Below are positions 29,762 to 40,284 of a stretch of 64,000 bases of DNA, piece after piece. The notes beneath the pieces were generated by a model. The model made no database searches, was not told the DNA's origin, and saw only the letters and a list, made by a program, of their open reading frames with translations. The DNA is from an uncultured Candidatus Poseidoniales archaeon (lineage in GTDB: Archaea > Thermoplasmatota > Poseidoniia > Poseidoniales > Poseidoniaceae): the NCBI GenBank assembly GCA_902563095.1, contig CACEWA010000001.1, positions 88,540-152,539 of the forward strand, written 5' to 3'. The stretch's first letter is position 1. Each line of letters begins with the position of its first letter. The position numbers and the translations under genes are program-made.

Positions 29762-31180
29762 TTATCGAATTTTGTCTTTCTGTTCTCTAATCTGTTTCTC
29801 AATGCGAAAGATTTCTCTGGGTAAATCACTTAATGCCATTTCCGTCACCAGATAGTAACCTAGGTCTGTTTCTCCCGGCACCAACTTGCTAAATATCCGC
29901 TTCGTTTCCAAGAGCTTGTCACGTTTTTCCTGCAAACGTTCTTCCAACCGCTCGATCGTGCGTTTTATTCTATTTACCAAATTCGGGTTCTCCTTTTTCC
30001 ATAGTTTTTGTCTAATTTTTACTAGTTTCCGTTTTGTTTCTGCTGCTAATTTTGCCGATGGAATAACTACATTCTTGCGTAATGAAAAAAACTCATTACC
30101 ATAGGGAAAGGAAAGAAAGACATTTTGAAAATCGCCCGACAAACCGCATTCTGTTAAATCTAAATAACCAGAATGTGTATCTTCTGCATCCCACCCCGTA
30201 ACCGCAAAGAACTCTTCCTTCAGATCCAATTCCTTAGAATCTCGATCAGGCAGAAAATCTTGTTTTAATGAGACATCTACCCTAAATTGATGCTTTCCAT
30301 CTGATAATACCGCCATATACCATTCCCATTCATGTTCACGGGCATCTGAAAGAAATTCGTCAAACATTTCTATCTGCTTTTCAGCCTCGGCAAGTGAATT
30401 GGGTTGATTATTAAGTTTAGTACTAAGAAACTGAGGAAATTTCTTACCCTGTTTTTCAAAGAGGTTAGATTTCTTCTTCAATTCATTCACCCCTTTCATT
30501 AATTCACTTCTATTTTCCCTTTGATGTTGGAAATTCCTACGTCTTTTTGACAATTCAGCTTCTTTTTCTGTTCGTTTTTCCTCATTCTTCGCGATCAATC
30601 TCTCCCACTCTTCGATAACTTTACGTTTGCCATATTTGCTAAACTCAAGTAGGTGTGAATCGGGCCATTGTGATATATCGATTAATAATGTAGATTCGTT
30701 TGTCTGAACCCTTTTTCTATTCTTATCGACAATTGTGATATCTGTGAACTTCCAATCAATATTCTCAGACTTATTGTGGACAATATTGATGTCAGAAGAT
30801 TTAGAGGTAGATTGATCCCATGATTTAATTCGGAAGATGCCCTGAACCTCTTCTTTTTCATTTTCAAACCATTCTATTAGATCGTGAAAAAACTGTGAAA
30901 AACGGTATGACTCACTTCTATTTCTCATGATTCTCTCAAATTTACAATTACTATCCTTGATGAAATTTCCCGTCCCAATCCAAAAGTGAGGGCTTCCTGG
31001 TCCCTTGCGAGCAAATAATGTATGGCCTGTACGCGGTGTCCTTTTGTAACAATCTGCATGGCAATGGATATCTCCTGTCCGTAAATCATTCCTCTCCCTT
31101 TTTTTGATAGCATCTTGAGCAGAAATCAAACTATCAGTTGGCCAATAATAAGCCAGAGAGGGCCATTTCCCCATGACCAC
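29762..31180 (-). CDS. Orphan hypothetical protein; possible CoiA-like zinc/nuclease N-terminus, coiled-coil middle and C-terminus
   Basis: 472 aa; CHADC...ARKGPGSPHFWIGTG...C pattern; A+T-rich codon usage unlike neighbours. Confidence 0.75.
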   Translation of the reverse strand: MVMGKWPSLAYYWPTDSLISAQDAIKKRERNDLRTGDIHCHADCYKRTPRTGHTLFARKGPGSPHFWIGTGNFIKDSNCKFERIMRNRSESYRFSQFFHDLIEWFENEKEEVQGIFRIKSWDQSTSKSSDINIVHNKSENIDWKFTDITIVDKNRKRVQTNESTLLIDISQWPDSHLLEFSKYGKRKVIEEWERLIAKNEEKRTEKEAELSKRRRNFQHQRENRSELMKGVNELKKKSNLFEKQGKKFPQFLSTKLNNQPNSLAEAEKQIEMFDEFLSDAREHEWEWYMAVLSDGKHQFRVDVSLKQDFLPDRDSKELDLKEEFFAVTGWDAEDTHSGYLDLTECGLSGDFQNVFLSFPYGNEFFSLRKNVVIPSAKLAAETKRKLVKIRQKLWKKENPNLVNRIKRTIERLEERLQEKRDKLLETKRIFSKLVPGETDLGYYLVTEMALSDLPREIFRIEKQIREQKDKIR

Positions 31181-31308
31181 AATTCATAGTAGCCCCTATT
31201 GAACCATTCGTTTTTTGAAAAATCAATTGAGGCCTGAAATCAAATATTCAATTCAGAGATTTGAATGGGCTTTGCGTGGGTCATTTTAGACGCTACCCTC
31301 TGATTGAA

Positions 31309-32925
31309 TCAAACAGTTTCCCCAGAAGCTGCCTTTAACAGTCCCAAGAATGGGGGACTTGGCTTCTCTGGCCTACTCTTGAATTCAGGATGGTATTGAA
31401 CTCCAACATAATACGGGTGTCCCTCTAACTCAAAGATTTCACAGCGTTGGCCAGTCTCATCCTTTCCAACGTAAACAAGTCCAGCGCTCTCAATCTTCTC
31501 AATCAGGTCTGGATTTACTTCGTAGCGATGACGGTGGCGTTCATCTACCTGTGAGCCTCCGCCATACAGGCGCTTAGTCATACAATCGTCAACTTGGAAG
31601 ATTGTAGGACGGCTTCCTAATCTCATTGTTCCGCCAAGATGGGTCTTGGAAATTTCTGGCATGAATACCACAGCAGGATTAGGAGTGTTCTCATCAAACT
31701 CTGTGGAATTAGCTCCTTCTAGGCCGAGAACGTTTCGGCAGAATTCTATGGTTGCGACCTGTAGTCCAAGACAAATTCCGAGGTAGGGAACTTGATTGGT
31801 TCTAGCGTACTCGGCGGCGAGAATCTTTCCTTCAATGCCTCGAACACCGAACCCTCCTGGAACAAGGATTCCATCTGCATTTCTCAGCACATCCCAGTCT
31901 GAATGGGTTGTGTCTACTAGATTTTCAGCCTCGATCCAATCGATTACCAGCGTTCGGTTTACAGCATATGAAGCGTGTTCTAGACCTTTAATGACTGAAA
32001 GGTAGGAATCTGATAATCCAGTGTACTTTCCAACCATTGCAATGTGGACATCATCACCAAGGTTGTCTACACGGTCGGCCATATCTTCCCAACGGCTCAT
32101 CAGATCGGTAGCATTGCAGTCGATGTCTAGGGCATCACATATTCCTTGGTCACGTAATAGAAGTGGGACGCGGTAGATATTGGATACGTCATGAGCACTC
32201 ATTACCGCATTTGGTGATACATGACAGAACGCTGCAAGTTTCTCTCTGGTCTCTTTTGCCAATGGTGCTTCAGCACGGCAAACTATCACATCTGGAGTAA
32301 TTCCAAGACCTCGTAATTCCTTGACTGTATGTTGGGTTGGCTTGGTTTTCTGTTCTCCAACAGGACCCATTACTGGTACTAGTGAAACGTGTACGAAACA
32401 GATGTTTTCTCGTCCTACTCTGAACTGGAACTGACGCAACGCTTCAATGAAAGGAGATGATTCAATATCTCCGACAGTTCCTCCAAGTTCGATAACACAG
32501 GCTTCTGGAGTTTCGCCACTACCATCTGCTGATACTGCAGAGATGCGCTCAATCCAATCTTGAATTGCATCAGTTATGTGAGGGATTACCTGTACTGTCT
32601 TTCCAAGATAATCGCCACGGCGTTCGGCTTCGATTACCTGTGAGTAGATTTTCCCTGTGGTGATGTTGTTGTCTTTGTATAAGTCAAGCCCACAGAAGCG
32701 TTCATAGTTTCCAAGGTCGAGGTCGGCTTCGCCGCCATCATCGAGAACAAACACTTCACCGTGCTCAAATGGTGACATTGTTCCAGCATCGCTGTTTAGG
32801 TAAGGATCTATTTTGACTGCAGTGACTCTGAGTCCAGCGCTTTTGAGAAGAACTCCGATGCTAGATGCGGTAACACCTTTGCCAAGTCCGCTGAGGACGC
32901 CTCCCGAGACAACGACATACTTCAT
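31309..32925 (-). CDS. pyrG: CTP synthase
   Basis: [51 protein letters not shown]; glutaminase GICLGLQ and YHPEFKSRP. Start ATG 32925. Confidence 0.98.
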   Translation of the reverse strand: MKYVVVSGGVLSGLGKGVTASSIGVLLKSAGLRVTAVKIDPYLNSDAGTMSPFEHGEVFVLDDGGEADLDLGNYERFCGLDLYKDNNITTGKIYSQVIEAERRGDYLGKTVQVIPHITDAIQDWIERISAVSADGSGETPEACVIELGGTVGDIESSPFIEALRQFQFRVGRENICFVHVSLVPVMGPVGEQKTKPTQHTVKELRGLGITPDVIVCRAEAPLAKETREKLAAFCHVSPNAVMSAHDVSNIYRVPLLLRDQGICDALDIDCNATDLMSRWEDMADRVDNLGDDVHIAMVGKYTGLSDSYLSVIKGLEHASYAVNRTLVIDWIEAENLVDTTHSDWDVLRNADGILVPGGFGVRGIEGKILAAEYARTNQVPYLGICLGLQVATIEFCRNVLGLEGANSTEFDENTPNPAVVFMPEISKTHLGGTMRLGSRPTIFQVDDCMTKRLYGGGSQVDERHRHRYEVNPDLIEKIESAGLVYVGKDETGQRCEIFELEGHPYYVGVQYHPEFKSRPEKPSPPFLGLLKAASGETV

Positions 32926-33114
32926 GTCCTTCAACGGGCTTTGAGGCGGTCGCGCCTCCCCTTTCAACATTGGGTCGCGTCCGGAAACAAAATGCATGGA
33001 TTAAAACACAATTAATCCAATTCTACAAAGGATACTGCGAGATAGTTTTCGCTTTTACACACTAAAAATTTCATAATTGATAGATTTCGAAATTTCCGTT
33101 GCCGAGCACAAAAA

Positions 33115-34062
33115 TCATTGCTTGAGAGATTCAATCATTATGTCGCACATAGAATCGAGGTCATATTCCAACTGGAATCCCCATTCCTGTTCTGCTAATG
33201 CACCATCTGTTTCATCGGGCCATGAGTTTGCATATTCTTGGCGGTGATCGGGGGAAAACTCACATTCGAAGCCGGGTATTTTTTCACGAATCTTGTTGTA
33301 TAGGTCTTCTGCGGTAAAATTCAGACTAGGAAGATTGTAACCTCCTCGTACCGATAAGTCCTCACTCGGAGCGTCCATTAATTGCAAAGTTGCTTTGATT
33401 GCATCATCCATGTACATCATTGGCAATCGGGTCTGACGATTTACGAAGCAAGTGTAACTCTCTGATGCTACTGCTTTATGGAAAATTTCTACAGCGTAAT
33501 CAGTGGTTCCTCCACCAGGCATAACCTTCCATGAGATTAGCCCGGGATAACGTAGCCCTCTGATATCAACTCCGTGAACAGCGTGATAATACTCAGCCAT
33601 CAACTCCCCAGCAACCTTCGTCACTCCATACATAGTTGAAGGGTTCTTAGGTGAATTTTGATGAGCAATTGTACCAACGTCTGAACCGAAAACCGCTATT
33701 GAAGAAGGGGCGAAAATTCTGAATTTATACTTACGAGATAATTCTAATACATTCATCAATCCATCCATGTTTATCTTCCAACATAGTTCTGGGTTTTTCT
33801 CTCCGGTTGCAGAAAGTATTGCAGCTAGGTGATACACTTCGTTGATGCTATGCTCTTGGATTATCTTCTCTAGTTCGCTATGATCTAGAATGTCTAATTT
33901 TTGAAATTGGAAATTCAGACCATGTGAATTGTCAGGTTCCCTAATATCTGTTGCAATGACATTCTTTGAGCCAAACTTGTGAAGTAATGCATCTAGCAAC
34001 TCCATTCCGATCTGGCCTAGGGCTCCAGTGACCAAGATTCGTCTATCTCCCGAGTCGCCCAT
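33115..34062 (-). CDS. NAD-dependent epimerase/dehydratase, L-threonine 3-dehydrogenase (SDR)-like
   Basis: ILVTGALGQIGMEL, YGVTKVAGELMAEYY, LRYPGLISWKVMPGGGTTDYAVEIFHKA. Confidence 0.85.
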   Translation of the reverse strand: MGDSGDRRILVTGALGQIGMELLDALLHKFGSKNVIATDIREPDNSHGLNFQFQKLDILDHSELEKIIQEHSINEVYHLAAILSATGEKNPELCWKINMDGLMNVLELSRKYKFRIFAPSSIAVFGSDVGTIAHQNSPKNPSTMYGVTKVAGELMAEYYHAVHGVDIRGLRYPGLISWKVMPGGGTTDYAVEIFHKAVASESYTCFVNRQTRLPMMYMDDAIKATLQLMDAPSEDLSVRGGYNLPSLNFTAEDLYNKIREKIPGFECEFSPDHRQEYANSWPDETDGALAEQEWGFQLEYDLDSMCDIMIESLKQ

Positions 34063-34143
34063 AAGACACCTACAGTAGAGTCGATACTTGAACCTAAAGG
34101 TGCCTAGAAAAATTATCTTGAAGCGATATCTGAGCAGAATTAC

Positions 34144-35733
34144 TCATTCTGCGCCAAAGCCTTGGAGTTGCTCTTGTACCTCGTCGGGGACTTGAGCATC
34201 CATTTGTGCCCAGAGAACATCATCGATTCTAAGTATACTAATCGCTGCTTCCGTGGCTCCTGAAATCGCCTGTTGAGTAATGCTCTTCGGCTCTAAGATG
34301 CCTCGAGAAATTGTGTCCTTTGCTTCACCATCATTCAAGTCTAATCCCATGTAATCCCCTGAATCATTGTGAGCAGCTGTTAGTTTGAGCAAAGAGTCAA
34401 TTCCATCATAACCAGCATTTGCCGCTAAAGCCCTAGGTATCGATTCCAGAGCATCAGCCCATGCTTCAATTGCAAGCTGTTCGCGACCTGGTACAGTTTC
34501 AGCATACCTTCGAAGTCGGCGGCCAAGGGCGACCTGAGTTGCACCAGCCCCAGGAAGGAGAACTGGTTCTTCCAACAATTGACAGGCTACTCCTAATCCA
34601 TCAGCAAAACAGCGCTCAACCTCATCTAACACGCTTTGAGTGCTCCCTCTAGCAATCAGAGTTGCTCCACTATCTTCTGCATCCAAAATCCAGTGATTTA
34701 CGCCGCCTCTCAATTCCTCTCTAGTCTTGATAAACGCTCCCAAATCTTCCTTGGACGCTCTACCTGCATCAGGAACAAGATTTGCTCCGCATGCGCGTGA
34801 AAGAAGGTCGAGATCTTTCTTCTCAACTCTACGGTAAGTTAGAATCCCATGCTTAGAGAGTGCTTGTCTTGCTTCATCATCCACGCCTTCTTTGCATACT
34901 AACAAATCGCAACCGATTTCTACGAGATTTTCAACTTGTTTTAGAATGGATTTAGATTCAGCATTTCGGAATGCATCTACCATTCCAGCAGATGTTATGT
35001 TCAATTTTGTTTCAAATTGAGGTTTTCTGCGTTCTATTCCACCATCCAAGATTAGTATTGAACCTGGGCCACCTCTCTCTTTCATCTCAGGGTGAATGCG
35101 GCTCTTTGCGAGTGCTAATCCTGTAATTAGCGTGGATTCTTGCATATTTCCACCGGTTTGTTTGATGATTTTGACTCTTGTAGGGTCTGCTCTTCCCTCA
35201 GACAATATTGTCTTACCCGCTTGTAGGGAGATGTTTGCGAGATGCCTTTCCATCCCCTTGTCCAATTTCCCTGCTAGTGAAGTTTCTATCGCAGATTCAA
35301 TCTGTTCAGTACTCGCATTAATGGCCAATTCATCTAATGCAGACAAAGCGAAGTTTTCTGCTAATGCGTATCCTCTTGCAATGATTGCAGGGTGCACACC
35401 TTGTCTAACTAATTGCCAAGCATTTCTCAACATTTCAGCGCAAATCACTACGGTGGTGGTTGTGCCATCTCTTGCAACTCTATCTTGTGTTGATGAAGCG
35501 CTGATAATCATTTTAGCGACTGGATGTTCAACTCTTGCGGTCTCAAGTACTGTAACTCCGTCATTGGTTACCAGAGTTTCACCTTGGTCATCTACCAACA
35601 ATTTGTCAAGACCCTTTGGACCAAGAGTAGAGCGGATTGCTCCTGCTAGAGCGATTGCGGCTTGGACATTTTTGCGTAACGCCTCGCGGCCACTTGTTCT
35701 CTCAGTAGATTCGAGAATGGTTTCCTCCGCCAT
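34144..35733 (-). CDS. Thermosome subunit (group II chaperonin)
   Basis: IRSTLGPKGLDKLLVDDQGETLVTNDGVTVLE; ASSTQDRVARDGTTTTVV. Start ATG 35733. Confidence 0.96.
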   Translation of the reverse strand: MAEETILESTERTSGREALRKNVQAAIALAGAIRSTLGPKGLDKLLVDDQGETLVTNDGVTVLETARVEHPVAKMIISASSTQDRVARDGTTTTVVICAEMLRNAWQLVRQGVHPAIIARGYALAENFALSALDELAINASTEQIESAIETSLAGKLDKGMERHLANISLQAGKTILSEGRADPTRVKIIKQTGGNMQESTLITGLALAKSRIHPEMKERGGPGSILILDGGIERRKPQFETKLNITSAGMVDAFRNAESKSILKQVENLVEIGCDLLVCKEGVDDEARQALSKHGILTYRRVEKKDLDLLSRACGANLVPDAGRASKEDLGAFIKTREELRGGVNHWILDAEDSGATLIARGSTQSVLDEVERCFADGLGVACQLLEEPVLLPGAGATQVALGRRLRRYAETVPGREQLAIEAWADALESIPRALAANAGYDGIDSLLKLTAAHNDSGDYMGLDLNDGEAKDTISRGILEPKSITQQAISGATEAAISILRIDDVLWAQMDAQVPDEVQEQLQGFGAE

Positions 35734-35845
35734 CGACCTTGCGACCCGATAACCTACCTTGAACATGTTGTGAGGTTGTAAGCGTCGAGTTCATATATGG
35801 GCTACTGCTCCGACTATACAACCGATGGTTACCTAGTGGGTGAGA

Positions 35846-36550
35846 ATGATGGCTGAAGACTGGGAAGAAAAGATGCTCGAACAGATGGCTGAAATGTTTC
35901 AAAAGATGGGTATGACCGTCGATATCAAGCAATTGAAAGCCATGATGAAGCAGTTCCAATCCAAGTTTGAAGCCATGGGAATAGACCCCGAGAGGCTTGC
36001 AAAGGGAGATGTCAACTTCAATTTCGACATGTCAGACATTTCGAAATTGTTCCAATCAGGAATGCCCCTAGATGATATGCTATCCAACCTAGGAGTCGAT
36101 GTCAAGGTTGATGCGGCACCTGTCGAGGTTGATATTGAAGAAACCGAACAGGACAATGATATTCTCAGGCTTCCTTCGGAAAACATCTATCTTTCAGGAT
36201 GGAATATGTCAATCACAGTCGATTTCTCTACGCGAACAGACTTCGAAGAAATCGAAGTTGCACTCTCAAGCGGTGGTGAATTGTTACAGGTTCTCTCCGA
36301 CCCAACCGAGCCGCCGCTAGCTCAAATCGAACTGCCGCACCAGTGTGACGACGTTGTTGACTGGTCGATAAATAACGGAATCCTTGACATAACCTTGAAA
36401 CTAACACCACAAGGTTCTGCTGTGGAATCCGATTCAGAAGACATCGATGATGATGTCGAAGACGATCTTGCTCCCGTCTCCTCCGATGTAAGCGTAGACC
36501 TTGCAGATGACGACGAAGACGAAGATGATGGAGGAATCCCGATTTTTTGA
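35846..36550 (+). CDS. Hsp20/alpha-crystallin-like protein with long N-terminal helical region and acidic C-terminus ending in IPI motif
   Basis: NIYLSGWNMSITVDFSTRTDFEEIEVALSSG...DWSINNGILDITLKL resembles an alpha-crystallin sandwich; terminal GGIPIF. Lies between divergent thermosome and dnaK. Confidence 0.7.
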   Translation: MMAEDWEEKMLEQMAEMFQKMGMTVDIKQLKAMMKQFQSKFEAMGIDPERLAKGDVNFNFDMSDISKLFQSGMPLDDMLSNLGVDVKVDAAPVEVDIEETEQDNDILRLPSENIYLSGWNMSITVDFSTRTDFEEIEVALSSGGELLQVLSDPTEPPLAQIELPHQCDDVVDWSINNGILDITLKLTPQGSAVESDSEDIDDDVEDDLAPVSSDVSVDLADDDEDEDDGGIPIF

Positions 36551-36556
36551 AATCGG
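36539..36556 (+). promoter_or_regulatory. Intercistronic hairpin between Hsp20-like gene and dnaK
   Basis: CCGATTT-tttg-AAATCGG, containing the upstream stop codon. Confidence 0.5.
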
Positions 36557-36577
36557 AAATTTTACGGATGTGAAATA

Positions 36578-38464
36578 ATGGCTAAAAGTAGTGTAATTGG
36601 AATAGACCTGGGAACAACCAACTCTTGTGTTGCAACGATTGAGAATGGTGAAGCTGTAGTTATTGCGAACGCAGAAGGAGCAAGAACAACTCCTTCCGTA
36701 GTAGCATTCTCCAAAGATGGTGGAGAAAGAATGGTGGGAGTCACCGCTAAGCGTCAAGCAGTTACCAATCACGAGAGAACCATGATCTCTGTAAAGAGAC
36801 AGATGGGTACTGATTGGAAAACCAAAGTGGACGACTCAGAATATACTCCTCAGGAGGTATCTGCATTCATTTTACAGAAACTAAAAGCAGATGCTGAAGC
36901 ATATCTAGGTACAACTGTAAAACAGGCTGTAATCACCTGTCCTGCATATTTCACAGATGCTCAGAGGAAGGCAACCAAGGATGCCGGGCGTATCGCTGGA
37001 CTTGAAGTTTTGAGAATCATCAACGAGCCAACTGCCGCTGCTCTAGCATACGGTGTTGACAAGGAAGAAGACCAAACCATCCTTGTTTACGACCTTGGAG
37101 GAGGTACTTTCGATGTATCGGTTCTCGAGATTTACGATGTAGATGGTCAACCTCAAATCGAAGTAAAGGCTACTGCTGGTAACAACAAACTTGGTGGAGA
37201 TGACTTCGATGAGGTTCTAATCGATTACCTAGTTACAGAATACAAGAAATCCTCAGGTATTGACCTTGCAAAAGATGTTCAAGCAATGAGCCGTCTCAAA
37301 GAGGCTGCTGAAAAGGCAAAAATCGAGTTATCCGGAACTGGCCAATCTCAGGTAAACCTACCATTCATCACTATGAAGGATGGTCAACCAGAACACCTTG
37401 ACATCACTGTTTCTCGTGCTAAATTCGAGGAACTTATCGCTCCACTTGTTGAGAAGACAATGAAGCCTACCAGGCAAGCGATGAAGGATGCTGGACTATC
37501 TAAGGGCGAAGTCGACAAAGTGATTCTAGTCGGCGGTTCTACTCGTGTTCCTGCAGTTCAAACCGCTATCGAGAAAGAAACCGGTAAGTCTCCATTCAAG
37601 GGAATCAACCCTGATGAAGCAGTGGCTATGGGTGCTGCATTACAAGCTGGAATTATCGCCGGAGACGAAGGTGTCTCTGACATTCTATTGCTGGATGTTA
37701 CTCCACTAACCCTCGGAATCGAAACTCTGGGAGGAGTGACTACTACAATGATCGAGCGAAACACGACTATTCCAAGTCGTCGCTCTGAAGTATTCTCAAC
37801 TGCAAGTGATAACCAGCCTGCTGTAGAAATCCACGTACTGCAAGGAGAAAGAGAGTTCGCTAAGGACAATGTAAGCCTTGGCCAATTCCACCTTATGGGA
37901 ATCCCACCTGCACCTCGTGGTATGCCACAAATCGAAGTAACATTCGATATCGATGCTAACGGAATCGTAAACGTATCTGCCAAGGATAAGGGAACTGGCA
38001 AGGAGCAATCTATCAAGATTGAATCTGATACCTCTCTATCCGAAGATGATATCCAGGCAAAGATTGCTGAGGCTGAAGAGTTTGCTGAGGCTGATAAGCG
38101 CCTGAAGGCACAAGTCGAAATGAGAAACATGGCTGACCAAATCGTCTACCAAACTCGAAGAACTATCGACGAGGCTGGCGAGAAACTCAGTGACGAAGAC
38201 AAGGAGCCAGTTCTTTCCAAGGTTGACGAACTTGAAGCATTACTACAAAACGAAGAAGGCGTTGCTAAGGAACTTGATGAAATCGATGAGGCTGCCGTAC
38301 AAGCCAAGGTCAAGGAAATCGAGGAAGGAATGCACGCAATCTCCGCTAAGTTGTATGAGGCTGCTGCTGCTGAAATGGCCGAGCAAGAAGAAGCTAGCGC
38401 TGATGCATCTGATGATGGCGTCGTGGATGCTGACTTCGAAGTAGTCGATGAAGACGAAGACTGA
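36578..38464 (+). CDS. dnaK: Chaperone DnaK (Hsp70)
   Basis: [42 protein letters not shown]. Confidence 0.98.
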   Translation: MAKSSVIGIDLGTTNSCVATIENGEAVVIANAEGARTTPSVVAFSKDGGERMVGVTAKRQAVTNHERTMISVKRQMGTDWKTKVDDSEYTPQEVSAFILQKLKADAEAYLGTTVKQAVITCPAYFTDAQRKATKDAGRIAGLEVLRIINEPTAAALAYGVDKEEDQTILVYDLGGGTFDVSVLEIYDVDGQPQIEVKATAGNNKLGGDDFDEVLIDYLVTEYKKSSGIDLAKDVQAMSRLKEAAEKAKIELSGTGQSQVNLPFITMKDGQPEHLDITVSRAKFEELIAPLVEKTMKPTRQAMKDAGLSKGEVDKVILVGGSTRVPAVQTAIEKETGKSPFKGINPDEAVAMGAALQAGIIAGDEGVSDILLLDVTPLTLGIETLGGVTTTMIERNTTIPSRRSEVFSTASDNQPAVEIHVLQGEREFAKDNVSLGQFHLMGIPPAPRGMPQIEVTFDIDANGIVNVSAKDKGTGKEQSIKIESDTSLSEDDIQAKIAEAEEFAEADKRLKAQVEMRNMADQIVYQTRRTIDEAGEKLSDEDKEPVLSKVDELEALLQNEEGVAKELDEIDEAAVQAKVKEIEEGMHAISAKLYEAAAAEMAEQEEASADASDDGVVDADFEVVDEDED

Positions 38465-40180
38465 TCACCAGATAAACGGTATTGCGCTGAAAATCAACAT
38501 TACTGTTGGCACTACTAGTGCTTCTGTAGTAGAGCGCAAGCCAGCGATTAGTGACAACTCGGTTCCTCTGTGAAGATGCACTTGCATTCCAATGTCTTTG
38601 TTGCCGCGAACAACGAGTAATGAGTTAGGAATTGTAGTATCAATTCCTTCTTCTCGCTCATCGTGAGTCCTAGTCTCTACTCTGCCAAGACAGTATACTG
38701 GGTCACCGGCAGCTAATACCCAAACAGTCCATCTCCAACGACTTCTCTCCCAGCAATATAGTTCGTCTCCCAACTCGACCTTATCCCAAGAATTAGGGTC
38801 TACTAGTATTCCTCCAGTTCCATCGTGTAGAATGAATTCAGTTCCCCCTGAATCGGTTCTTCTCGTTTCCCAACTGCATGATTCATCTCCATCAGAATCC
38901 TTTGTACAAACATATTCTTCTTCTTTCCATCTATACTTGACTACACCCTCTACTTTCCTTGAATCGCTACCGCCGACATCCACTGACAGAGTACCTTGAG
39001 GTCCTGGTCTAACTTGGCCAACCAATTCGGCAGGCCCTACTGCAACACTTCTGACTCTGCTGGAAGGAGTGTCGATTATATTGTGCATTAATTTCCATTT
39101 TCGGAATGCAAAAATCGACCACAATAGCGAAAATAGCACAATACCAACACGTAAGCATAAACCGATTGCCTGTCGTGTATCATCGCTGTGTCTTGCAGTT
39201 AAATCTGCAGCTAGCCATAATGCTGCAGTGATGAAGATTATGCCATTTATTGAGTACAAGGTGAAAGTTGCAGGGGTTGGGGTCCCGATAACGTCTGGAT
39301 GTTCTTCGATTAGTGAATTTTCATCGTTTGGCGCATATGGATTATCAGGCCACGTTTCGTATTCGGGAGGAGGTAAAACCCAATCGTACTCGTCTACTTC
39401 TCTAATCGGCCCTTTTGCATCCTTCATTTCATCCGGAGTGCCATGCACGAAAGGTTTGTTTTCCCATCTTGTTTTCAAATTCTTGATATCATCTGAAAGT
39501 GAGGTAGGGGTTGTTACCATCATCAAGGCAGCTGCAACTCCAACAATTGCCAAGGCGACTCTTTGGGCATCTTCCCTCTCTGTTCTTTCGCCTGGCTCAT
39601 TACCTTCAGCACCAACCGAGAGCATAGAATAATTACCATCGATACCTATCATAAATATCTCAATTTTATCACCTTCTTCAATGAACCAGTCACTATAGCC
39701 AGGGCATGATCTGCTATCTGTCGACACTTCAGTGCTAACTTCATCTGACCAACCAATTTCGAATGAATCACCTCCAGAAGTTGGCTTTACTGTCAAAATT
39801 ACGTGATCATAAACATCAACATGATCTGAACAATTTTCACCGTCTGAATCAAGTGTCCAATATCCATGAACCAATGTTCCTTCTTGGATCACCACATCGA
39901 TTACAGCAAATGTAGCCTCATCGCCTGAATTCTGCCAACCAGCGCCTAAAGTCACTGTATCTTCATCATCGATATCATCCAAAGAATCGACGTACTGACT
40001 ATCTGCTATAGGAGGTACATCCGGGATATCAAAGCTTACTAGAAGAAATGCGCCTGCTCCAAGAAACAGTATTGCTGCAATGACCCATGGGACTATTCCC
40101 TTCCATGTGTGCGGGAAAGTGAATTGAAAAAGCCCGTGCTGCAGAGAGGTGTGGTCGATGGTTTGCTTACCCTCCACCAT
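38465..40180 (-). CDS. Membrane protein with GIDE-like (MUL1-type) domain
   Basis: Multiple TMs; VGQVRPGPQGTLSV...VVKYRWKEEEYVC...EFILHDGTGGILVDP...GDPVYCLGRVE follows the GIDE domain pattern; no RING finger present. Confidence 0.65.
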   Translation of the reverse strand: MVEGKQTIDHTSLQHGLFQFTFPHTWKGIVPWVIAAILFLGAGAFLLVSFDIPDVPPIADSQYVDSLDDIDDEDTVTLGAGWQNSGDEATFAVIDVVIQEGTLVHGYWTLDSDGENCSDHVDVYDHVILTVKPTSGGDSFEIGWSDEVSTEVSTDSRSCPGYSDWFIEEGDKIEIFMIGIDGNYSMLSVGAEGNEPGERTEREDAQRVALAIVGVAAALMMVTTPTSLSDDIKNLKTRWENKPFVHGTPDEMKDAKGPIREVDEYDWVLPPPEYETWPDNPYAPNDENSLIEEHPDVIGTPTPATFTLYSINGIIFITAALWLAADLTARHSDDTRQAIGLCLRVGIVLFSLLWSIFAFRKWKLMHNIIDTPSSRVRSVAVGPAELVGQVRPGPQGTLSVDVGGSDSRKVEGVVKYRWKEEEYVCTKDSDGDESCSWETRRTDSGGTEFILHDGTGGILVDPNSWDKVELGDELYCWERSRWRWTVWVLAAGDPVYCLGRVETRTHDEREEGIDTTIPNSLLVVRGNKDIGMQVHLHRGTELSLIAGLRSTTEALVVPTVMLIFSAIPFIW

Positions 40181-40284
40181 GATGGGGCCAAACTTATTCG
40201 CATTAAGATAAAATCGCCTGCAAGAGTGAAAAATTACACCATTACAGCATAATGTTGAATATACGCCTGCATCGCCTTTTAGAC

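Noticed and set aside
35096-35752. 218-aa + strand ORF opposite the thermosome
   Set aside because: Complete overlap with a clear thermosome gene; Ser/Ala/Val-rich antisense shadow composition.
37558-38130. 190-aa - strand ORF inside dnaK
   Set aside because: Antisense shadow of dnaK.
39069-39632. 187-aa + strand ORF opposite the GIDE-like gene
   Set aside because: Overlaps a better supported CDS with TM helices and domain motifs; low-complexity Ser-rich product.
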